A stretch of 10,675 nucleotides of DNA, taken from NCBI GenBank assembly GCA_002498925.1, contig DAJH01000064.1:1-10675 (forward strand). The letters are read 5' to 3'. Under the pieces are notes generated by a model. It was not told the origin of the DNA. It saw only the letters and a list, made by a program, of their open reading frames with translations, and did not search any database. Position 1 is the stretch's first letter, and each line of letters starts with the position of its first letter. The translations under genes were made by a program, and so were the position numbers. Below, piece after piece: positions 5,001 through 10,675 of this stretch. The stretch comes from Euryarchaeota archaeon UBA173. Its GTDB lineage: Archaea; Thermoplasmatota; Poseidoniia; Poseidoniales; Thalassarchaeaceae.

Positions 5001-7337
5001 TCAATCCCTTCGTGCGAAAGCTGCTATGGCGAGCATCGCAAGAGCCGAAATGAGGCCAAAACCAGGAGTTTCATCGTTTTCCGCTATGTCATTGAAGTCA
5101 TCTAGTGGATCACAAATGTCATCGGAGTCGATATCGCTTGGTATGGAATCTGGATCGAGAGAGTCGCTCTCACACTCTAGTTCGAAGTCATCGGAGAATT
5201 GGTCGCCATCATCGTCAGTGTCGGCATTGTTTCCAGTTCCGTCCCCATCTGTGTCTAGCCACTCTGTCCCATCGTCTGGGAAAGCATCATCGCCATCGGC
5301 CACTCCATCTCCGTCGTCATCAGGGTCGAGGGCGTCGCAGTTGCCATCGTTATCGATGTCACTAGGCTGCACGTTGGCGTTGTTCGGGTCACCATCCCCG
5401 CCAGCCTCGGCACATTCCGCCTCAACGGAGTTGGTCCACCCATCGTCATCAACATCCTCATCTGCGTTGTCGCCGATCCCGTCGCCATCAAGGTCGTACC
5501 ACTCGCTGGAATCATTCGGGAAGTCATCGTCAGGGTTCACGACTCCATCGCCATCAATGTCGAAATCCTCCCCATCGCATTCACCATCGCCGTCTAAGTC
5601 TGCAGGAACAGAACCCGAATCCATCGAGTCACTATCACAGGAGTCCTCGTCGGTATCCAACCAACCATCTCCATCATCATCGTAGTCAGCATTGTCTCCC
5701 CAGCCGTCCATATCTGTGTCGACCCACTCAGTGGCATCATCAGGGAATGCGTCATTCGCATCATCCACTCCGTCATTGTCGGAATCGTTGTCCATGACAT
5801 CACATTCGCCATCCCCATCGGAATCAACAGGCACCGAATTTATGTCTAGGGGGTCGGAACCACACCACCCCTCTACCTGGTCCGTGTATCCATCGTCATC
5901 GTCATCGTAGTCTATTGGATCACAATCCCCGTCACCATCGGTATCCGTTGGCAATGAGAGTGGATCCAGAGGGTCGGAGAAGCACCTCTCCTCCATAATG
6001 TCGGGAACCCCATCGTTGTCATCATCGTCATCTACATTGTCCCCCTTGCCATCTCCGTCAGCATCACTCCACTCTGTGGGGTCATTGGGAAACGCGTCAT
6101 CAGCATCCGCCACTCCATCTCCATCTGTATCCTCATCAAGTGCATCGCAGACCCCATCTGAATCGGCATCAATCGGCACCGAGGAGGGATCGAGTGAGTC
6201 CGAGCCGCAATCAATCTCTACCGTGTCCGACCAACCATCGTTGTCGTCGTCCTCGTCGGCATTGTCTCCAGTCCCGTCCATATCCGTATCTGTGGTCTCA
6301 TTCGGATTTAGCGGGAAGTCATCATCCACATCCTCTACTCCATCGTTGTCATCATCAGAGTCCGTGTCATTCGGGATCCCATCGCCATCGAAATCGTCCC
6401 CTTCCAAGGCATCACAGATGCCGTTAGAGTCAGCATCGACTGGATAATCCGACGAGTCTAGGTGATTGGTTCCGCATGAAGCTTCATCAGAGTCCGACCA
6501 ACCATCGTTGTCGTCATCGTCATCCTCAACGAGCTGTGACGATGAGATAAACTGAATATTGTCGAGGTATAGCGCCTCCATCGCCGAGTTTGAACTGAAC
6601 TCCACCTCTAGGAACCCCTGTCCCGCAGCGGAAATGCTTACGGTGGTGGAGGTCCAAGTCCCCAAGTACGACGAGAAGGAGGAATCGATGTCATATCCAG
6701 TTGTGTTCAATATTGAGATATCTGAGTTAGAGCCCCTGAATGTGACGATGAGGTAATCCACTGGCGTGGAGGTCTCATACGCGGTATCTTGCAGGAACAT
6801 GTCGAAGGTAAGTATCTCGGCTGTGACGTTGTCCAATTGCATAGTAGTGATGCCATCTACATCCGACATCTGGTAGCCATTATCCCCGTCAGTGAAGTTT
6901 CCAACAGTGCCAGTATAGTCTATGGTTCCAAAGTAGTCCCCGTCAGTGAGTCCAACTCCTCCGTTAGATTCGTAGTAGAGTGAGAAGCCCATCTCTGAGC
7001 CAGTGGTTTGGTTATGCGCCACATGTGGCTCATTGGCGTTATTCCACAGGTACCTGTCAACACTCTCATTTCCGGTGTCAGTATACTTGACACTAGAAAT
7101 GGTGAATGGATCCTCGAATGAGGTATAGGCAACGACGTAATCCCCAGAGCAGCCGCTAGCCAGAGTATCCGGCATCCCGTCACCATCTGTATCTGTATCC
7201 GCACAAGGATCGTTCGGGAACGCATCATTCGCGTCATCGGTCCCGTCTCCGTCGGAATCTGTCGCTGACACGTTGTATGTCGAGGTTAGCATCAGTATGG
7301 CAATCAGTAGTGGAGTCAGCACTCGGCGGCGGCTCAT
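5001..7337 (-). CDS. Secreted thrombospondin type 3 repeat protein with PGF-CTERM-like tail
   Basis: This is an exported, extremely Asp-rich surface protein of 778 residues. Residues 1-25 form a signal peptide (MSRRR basic start, hydrophobic core, probable cut after NVSA). A first TSP3-type calcium-binding stretch (26-60) follows, then a beta-rich region at about 67-268 with aromatic residues, several NxS/T sequons and the ending YLDNIQF, which looks like a jelly-roll/lectin-like domain. Residues 271-755 are a long array of DxDxDGxxD repeats in modules of about 75 residues, each 40-residue segment carrying a cysteine pair about 20 residues apart. Residues 757-778 read PGFG, a hydrophobic helix and a terminal RRD, matching the PGF-CTERM layout for archaeosortase processing. 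TSP3 repeats of this kind bind calcium and form rigid stalks; adhesion or a surface-layer role is inference. An ATG start at 7337 is supported by a TATA-like box centred 26 bases upstream. Confidence 0.9.
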   Translation of the reverse strand: MSRRRVLTPLLIAILMLTSTYNVSATDSDGDGTDDANDAFPNDPCADTDTDGDGMPDTLASGCSGDYVVAYTSFEDPFTISSVKYTDTGNESVDRYLWNNANEPHVAHNQTTGSEMGFSLYYESNGGVGLTDGDYFGTIDYTGTVGNFTDGDNGYQMSDVDGITTMQLDNVTAEILTFDMFLQDTAYETSTPVDYLIVTFRGSNSDISILNTTGYDIDSSFSSYLGTWTSTTVSISAAGQGFLEVEFSSNSAMEALYLDNIQFISSSQLVEDDDDDNDGWSDSDEASCGTNHLDSSDYPVDADSNGICDALEGDDFDGDGIPNDTDSDDDNDGVEDVDDDFPLNPNETTDTDMDGTGDNADEDDDNDGWSDTVEIDCGSDSLDPSSVPIDADSDGVCDALDEDTDGDGVADADDAFPNDPTEWSDADGDGKGDNVDDDDDNDGVPDIMEERCFSDPLDPLSLPTDTDGDGDCDPIDYDDDDDGYTDQVEGWCGSDPLDINSVPVDSDGDGECDVMDNDSDNDGVDDANDAFPDDATEWVDTDMDGWGDNADYDDDGDGWLDTDEDSCDSDSMDSGSVPADLDGDGECDGEDFDIDGDGVVNPDDDFPNDSSEWYDLDGDGIGDNADEDVDDDGWTNSVEAECAEAGGDGDPNNANVQPSDIDNDGNCDALDPDDDGDGVADGDDAFPDDGTEWLDTDGDGTGNNADTDDDGDQFSDDFELECESDSLDPDSIPSDIDSDDICDPLDDFNDIAENDETPGFGLISALAMLAIAAFARRD
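5004..5069 (-). other. PGF-CTERM-like C-terminal sorting signal
   Basis: Residues 757-778 of the TSP3 protein contain PGFG, then a hydrophobic run (LISALAMLAIAAFA), then RRD at the very end. This is the tripartite layout of archaeal PGF-CTERM signals, in which archaeosortase A removes the tail and the protein becomes lipid-anchored. No archaeosortase gene is in the window. Confidence 0.7.
5073..6527 (-). repeat. TSP3 module array in the surface protein
   Basis: Protein residues 271-755 are built from modules running from one TEW-like tryptophan to the next. Module coordinates are 6069-6293 (75 residues), 5724-6068 (115), 5499-5723 (75), 5259-5498 (80) and 5073-5258 (last, incomplete); a divergent first copy precedes them at about 6294-6527. 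Each module has a 35-residue part with DxDGxGDNADxDDD and AFPxDxxEW, and a 40-residue part with ExxCxSDxLDPxSxP and DGxCD. The 115-residue module holds two consecutive 40-residue parts. The DNA is recognisably repetitive (cat-cgt-cat-like triplets on the plus strand) but the copies have diverged. Confidence 0.85.
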
Positions 7338-7358
7338 GAAGCGCAGAGGGGGAACGAT

Positions 7359-7366
7359 TCAATTAA
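7359..7366 (-). promoter_or_regulatory. TATA-like box for the TSP3 protein gene
   Basis: On the minus strand this reads TTAATTGA, centred about 26 bases before the ATG at 7337. That is the spacing of an archaeal TATA box from the transcription start, so the mRNA would begin at or next to the start codon (leaderless). No Shine-Dalgarno-like sequence lies just upstream of the ATG. The box is AT-rich against a GC-rich surround. Confidence 0.55.
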
Positions 7367-7445
7367 CGCTTGGGTGGAATTCCCAAGTGATCCTCCAATG
7401 TCATACTCTCCGTTAACATCTTTGACCTGTTTTCGATGCATCGTC

Positions 7446-8726
7446 ATGAGTCCAAGAGGAGCCGCCGAACGGGTTCTCGATGCTGTCGCTGAATCTGGTC
7501 GACACTATCGAGACAGCCTACCGATGATAGCCAGTGAGAACATACTCAGTCCATTAGTGCGCAAAGCATGTGATTCTGACCTACACGGGAGGTATGCAGA
7601 GGGGCTCCCGGGAAAGAGGTACTACCAGGGGTGCGATGATTTCGATACCATCGAGGAGATAGGGATAACTCTGGCCAAGAGGGTTTTCAATTGCGACTTC
7701 GCCAACATCCAGTCTACCTCGGGCACAGTCTCCAACATAGGCGCCTTGAAGGCACTAGCCAAGCCAGGCGATAAGATCACAGCAGTGTCAACAGCTGACG
7801 GAGGGCACATCTCCCACGCAAGGATGGGAGCAGTTGGCTTGAGGGGCCTAGATCTAGTAACATACCCATGGGACGAGGAAAGAATGGAGCCGGATATAGA
7901 CGCATCATGCGCGCTGATACGCGAGACGGAACCAGAACTAGCGCTCTTCGGGCAATCCGTCTTCCTGTTTCCGACTCCCCTTTCTGAACTCTCGGATGCA
8001 GCACATGAGGTTGGAGCTAGGGTGATGTACGATGGTGCACATGTCTTGGGCCTGATTGCAGGTGGCCTGTTCCAAGACCCCCTCCAAGAGGGTGCAGACG
8101 TAATGACAGGGTCCAGCCACAAGACGTTCCCTGGCCCTCAAGGGGGTTTCCTCCTCTCAAATTCCGAAGACCTGTCACTACAGAAGAAACTCAACAACTC
8201 AATTTTCCCGGGGACCTGCTCATCATACCACTTGCATCATGTCGCTGGAAAGGTAGTTGCTTTGGCCGAGTTTGAGCAGTTTGGCGAAGACTATGCCCGG
8301 GATATCGTATCAAATGCCCAGGCATTAGGGGCAGCCCTCTCGTCTGAGGGGTTCGACGTCCTCGCGGAGGAGAGGGGTTTCACGGAGAGCCACCAGGTCC
8401 TCACTCGTCATGGAGGTCCTGATTCTGGAGCGGGAATGAGAGCTGCCCAGACTCTCGAGGATTGTGGAATAATCACCAACATGAACATGCTACCGGGCGA
8501 TACAAAGGCGATGTCCGGCCCCAGTGGCCTAAGGTTGGGAGTTCCGGAATTGACTCGTGTGGGAATGGGCGTCGACGAGATGCAGGACGTAGCACGCTTC
8601 TTCGCAAGAGCACTAATCCGCCAGGAAGACCCATCGACCGTATGTTCAGAAGTATCCACCTTCAAGTCCGATTTCCAGACTGTCAAATACTGCTTCGAGG
8701 AAGGGCCCGCATATCCCGGGATATGA
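7446..8726 (+). CDS. glyA: Serine hydroxymethyltransferase
   Basis: GlyA is a PLP enzyme that interconverts serine and glycine while moving a one-carbon unit to or from a tetrahydropterin; it is cytoplasmic. From ATG 7446 it is 426 residues, the usual size. Motifs seen are LPMIASEN near residue 30, RYAEGLPGKRYYQGC, the STSGTVSNI segment, DGGHISHARMG (cofactor-stacking His region), MYDGAHVLGL, and TGSSHKTFPGPQGG with the PLP lysine at about residue 226. Near the C-terminus is the substrate-carboxylate arginine motif SGLRLGVPELTR. The HKTFPGPQGG form is what I associate with archaeal SHMT rather than the bacterial HKTLRGPRGG. The frame is open back to GTG 7374, but those 24 codons (Cys/Ser/Thr-rich) do not resemble SHMT. 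It is divergent from the TSP3 gene. It works with the glycine cleavage subunits at the left end. Confidence 0.94.
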   Translation: MSPRGAAERVLDAVAESGRHYRDSLPMIASENILSPLVRKACDSDLHGRYAEGLPGKRYYQGCDDFDTIEEIGITLAKRVFNCDFANIQSTSGTVSNIGALKALAKPGDKITAVSTADGGHISHARMGAVGLRGLDLVTYPWDEERMEPDIDASCALIRETEPELALFGQSVFLFPTPLSELSDAAHEVGARVMYDGAHVLGLIAGGLFQDPLQEGADVMTGSSHKTFPGPQGGFLLSNSEDLSLQKKLNNSIFPGTCSSYHLHHVAGKVVALAEFEQFGEDYARDIVSNAQALGAALSSEGFDVLAEERGFTESHQVLTRHGGPDSGAGMRAAQTLEDCGIITNMNMLPGDTKAMSGPSGLRLGVPELTRVGMGVDEMQDVARFFARALIRQEDPSTVCSEVSTFKSDFQTVKYCFEEGPAYPGI

Positions 8727-8730
8727 CAAG

Positions 8731-8737
8731 TTATTCA
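8731..8737 (+). promoter_or_regulatory. Possible TATA-like box for the lipoprotein gene
   Basis: TTATTCA lies just after the glyA stop, centred 26 bases before ATG 8760. It is the only AT-rich heptamer in the 33-base gap, which is otherwise C-rich and has no Shine-Dalgarno match. It suggests a separate, leaderless transcript. Confidence 0.4.
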
Positions 8738-8759
8738 CGTCCCCCCTCTATCGAACTAC

Positions 8760-10675
8760 ATGCGCAGCGCGCGAGCATCATCCCTGGTGCTAACCTTTCT
8801 GATGCTATCATCAGGCTGCCTCGGTATCTTTGGACAAGGAGAGGGACCGGAAATAGCCGTTGACTGCGATGAGCAGCCCTCCCATCAGGATTGCTTCGTC
8901 CCAGTCATCACCGAGGATGACTGTACCTACACTCAGGTTTTCACAGGCGATTACTGCAGGGCCATGGTAATGCCGTCTTCGCTCTCTTACGGTGTCGAAG
9001 AAATGATCGTGATCGTGGGTGAAGAAATTCAGCCACTGACCCCTAGCTTCCTTGGTGACGGGCCGCAGAATTGGCTGGCCAACCCTCGTCTGCCAGATGG
9101 ACTTTCATTGGATCCTCAATCAGGTGTAATAAGCGGAACTCCAGAGTTGCAGAAAATCCTCACTGGCTATACCATCATTGCCTCTAATGCCGCTGGGCAG
9201 TCTACCTCGCTAATTGAAATCGAGGTCATCCCGCCCGGACCATCCTCCGTCCAGTATCAAGCTGAGGTTCTATCGTGTGAGATGGGGTCTCATTGCGAGA
9301 TTTATGCCCCTCTGGTACTAGGTGGGAATGCGGATTCTTGGGAGGTCGAGCCCCCGCTTCCCGTTGGTTTCCAAATTCTTGAGGACGGGTCAATATTGGG
9401 GAATCCATCATCATTGGGAGACTCGAACCATACAATCACAGCCTCGAATATCGGAGGAGAGGCATCCACCCAGATTCGCATTATTACTTTGCACGAGCCA
9501 CCCAATAGCCTCCATTACCCGGGCCAACCATTTTTCTGGCTCACGGGGGAAATGGTGGAGGTCACACCCACCGTTGATGGGGGCGAGCATCTCTCTTGGT
9601 CAGTTTCCCCGTCACTCCCCGAGGGACTGTCCATCGAGCAGTCGGACGGCTCAATCACGGGAATCTCTTACTTTCCTCAACAATTAGCCCAGTACACTGT
9701 AACTGCACACAATACAGGGGGATCTTTATCTGTCAATATTCTGATTCAGTTTTCTGAGGAATCCCCCACTGGTCTGGTCTACGAGCCATCTCAATTTGAC
9801 CTTAGGATCGGAGAGGGGATTGGCACTGTGTTGCCATCCATCGAAGGCGGCACCCCTTCTTCCTGGGAGGTTAGTCCGGCTCTACCAGACGGCTTCTCTT
9901 TGGATTCACAGTCAGGCTCAATTAGTGGCAACTCAACATCATTACAGCCATGGACCCACCATAGGATTTGGGCCAATAACTCCGGAGGATCATCATCCGC
10001 TGAGGTCGGATTCAGAGTCACTAGTATGCCTCCTGACGCTATTCATTGGCCGGCCAATGAGTTCGCACTAAAGTCAAACGAAAGCATCGCCATTATAGCC
10101 ACTAACGACGGACCCGATATTGAATCTTGGGAGGTTTTCCCGTCTTTACCAGATGGGTTAGAAATACTCCAGAATGGAACAATTTCCGGATCTCCAATAG
10201 CGAGGTCAGACTGGCAGCAGTACACCATCTGGGCGAATAACACCGGAGGCTCCGCCGGACTCAATATATGGATTGCAGTACACGATCTACGAGCGGACCA
10301 ATCTGATTTACTACGAGGCATGGGCGAGACCAATTGGGGGGGATGGCCCTCTCCGATATTGCCAATTGGCGAGTGGGCCTTCCCGATAGGCTTCACCGAG
10401 GAGGGCTATGGCTCGACCATTCCGGTAATCTCAGCCAGCCACGTAGGCCGAGGAAAGATGCTCGGATACGGGCACGAGAGCTGGGTAGATGGGGCCGGAG
10501 AGGAGGAGACCGAGTTCTCACTGCGAGCGGTTGAGTGGGTCTGTGGTGAGAATGCGGACGTAGGGCTCGCCTATGGCGCGGGGTTCGATGACTTCGAGGA
10601 TGAACTGCAGGCCGAGGGGCACACCGTGCATCTATCGGTAACCCCAGCGGACCTTTCTGGGATCGATTGCTTGTT
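8760..10675 (+). CDS. Large Ig-repeat lipoprotein, 3'-truncated, possible M60-peptidase-type C-terminal domain
   Basis: The frame is open from ATG 8760 to the window edge with no stop, giving 638 residues and continuing beyond. Residues 1-20 form a lipoprotein signal: basic RSAR, the hydrophobic run LVLTFLML, and a lipobox ending SSGC with Cys20 as the probable lipidated residue. Residues 36-66 contain four cysteines (36, 45, 55, 66), which could form two disulfides. About residues 73-508 hold five Ig-like repeats of the putative-Ig (He_PIG/cadherin-like) type. From about 513 a different domain begins, with IPVISASHVGRGKMLGYGHESW and then AVEWVCGENADVGLAYGAG. This resembles the glutaminase-like fold found before M60 (enhancin/SslE/TCAF-type) metallopeptidase domains; that assignment is from memory and inferential. 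The catalytic HExxH, if any, would be outside the window. It is presumably anchored on the outer face of the cell membrane. The start is 33 bases after glyA; no convincing Shine-Dalgarno site is present. Confidence 0.85.
   Translation, partial: MRSARASSLVLTFLMLSSGCLGIFGQGEGPEIAVDCDEQPSHQDCFVPVITEDDCTYTQVFTGDYCRAMVMPSSLSYGVEEMIVIVGEEIQPLTPSFLGDGPQNWLANPRLPDGLSLDPQSGVISGTPELQKILTGYTIIASNAAGQSTSLIEIEVIPPGPSSVQYQAEVLSCEMGSHCEIYAPLVLGGNADSWEVEPPLPVGFQILEDGSILGNPSSLGDSNHTITASNIGGEASTQIRIITLHEPPNSLHYPGQPFFWLTGEMVEVTPTVDGGEHLSWSVSPSLPEGLSIEQSDGSITGISYFPQQLAQYTVTAHNTGGSLSVNILIQFSEESPTGLVYEPSQFDLRIGEGIGTVLPSIEGGTPSSWEVSPALPDGFSLDSQSGSISGNSTSLQPWTHHRIWANNSGGSSSAEVGFRVTSMPPDAIHWPANEFALKSNESIAIIATNDGPDIESWEVFPSLPDGLEILQNGTISGSPIARSDWQQYTIWANNTGGSAGLNIWIAVHDLRADQSDLLRGMGETNWGGWPSPILPIGEWAFPIGFTEEGYGSTIPVISASHVGRGKMLGYGHESWVDGAGEEETEFSLRAVEWVCGENADVGLAYGAGFDDFEDELQAEGHTVHLSVTPADLSGIDCL
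8976..10283 (+). repeat. Five tandem Ig-like (PIG) repeats in the lipoprotein
   Basis: The approximate copies are 8976-9230, 9243-9488, 9507-9752, 9774-10022 and 10038-10283, each about 82-85 residues. The shared pattern is SWEVxPxLPDGLSL, then a short GSISGxP turn, then YTIxAxNxGGSxS and a final hydrophobic strand. The first copy is the most divergent (NWLANPRLPDGLSL). Copies 2 to 5 share the SWxVxP entry. This is the pattern of putative-Ig domains in surface proteins, often used as spacers or for carbohydrate or protein binding. Confidence 0.8.

Noticed and set aside
5026..6447. Long plus-strand Ser/Pro-rich open frames antisense to the TSP3 gene (about 219 and 149 residues)
   Set aside because: They are the mirror of Asp-rich codons: GAC/GAT read in reverse in this frame gives TC-rich serine codons. 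They have no start context or domain and disappear as genes once the minus-strand protein is accepted.
5073..6527. CRISPR-like or satellite DNA repeat
   Set aside because: The periodicity is codon-level and diverged, comes from protein modules without fixed repeats and unique spacers, and the frame is maintained throughout.
7374..7445. GTG-initiated extension of glyA by 24 residues
   Set aside because: The added residues are Ser/Thr/Cys-rich and unlike SHMT N-termini, and the stretch lies in the divergent promoter region.
9226..10396. Several short frames on both strands across the lipoprotein region
   Set aside because: All are shadows of the single frame open from 8760 to the window end, which has a lipoprotein signal and five coherent repeats.

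Overview
The window looks like archaeal chromosome, most likely marine Thermoplasmatota of the Poseidoniales (Marine Group II) or a close relative. Four things point there: glycine decarboxylase is split into two subunit genes; GMP synthase is present as a stand-alone ATP-pyrophosphatase subunit; a very acidic secreted thrombospondin-type-3 protein ends in a PGF-CTERM-like tail; and gene starts are a mix of Shine-Dalgarno-led and apparently leaderless. The lineage call rests on remembered family features, not on a search.

Layout. A run of plus-strand genes fills 1-5000: gcvPA (5' end cut off by the window), gcvPB (4-base overlap), an unrecognised membrane protein, purE, guaA subunit B (overlapping or nearly abutting purE), and tRNA-Asn(GUU). 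The minus strand of 5001-7337 encodes a 778-residue secreted calcium-binding-repeat protein whose stop codon touches the CCA end of the tRNA gene. A 108-base divergent region separates it from plus-strand glyA (serine hydroxymethyltransferase). From 8760 to the right edge runs a large plus-strand lipoprotein frame with no stop codon. It carries five Ig-like (putative-Ig/PIG) repeats and the start of a C-terminal domain resembling the one that precedes M60-type peptidases.

How the genes fit together. GcvPA/GcvPB cleave glycine and deliver its methylene group to the one-carbon pool, and GlyA interconverts serine and glycine with the same pool. PurE and GuaA-B are purine synthesis enzymes, and purine synthesis uses glycine and can use folate-type one-carbon units. 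The metabolic half of the window is therefore coherent. The two large exported proteins are a separate cell-surface theme: one is probably anchored through an archaeosortase-type tail, the other through a lipid-modified cysteine.

There is no intergenic stretch over 300 bases. I saw no CRISPR array, insertion sequence, integrase or phage gene. The most notable items are the lipoprotein cut by the window edge, the modular TSP3 protein with an extra 40-residue half-module, and the zero-gap convergence of a protein gene with a tRNA gene.
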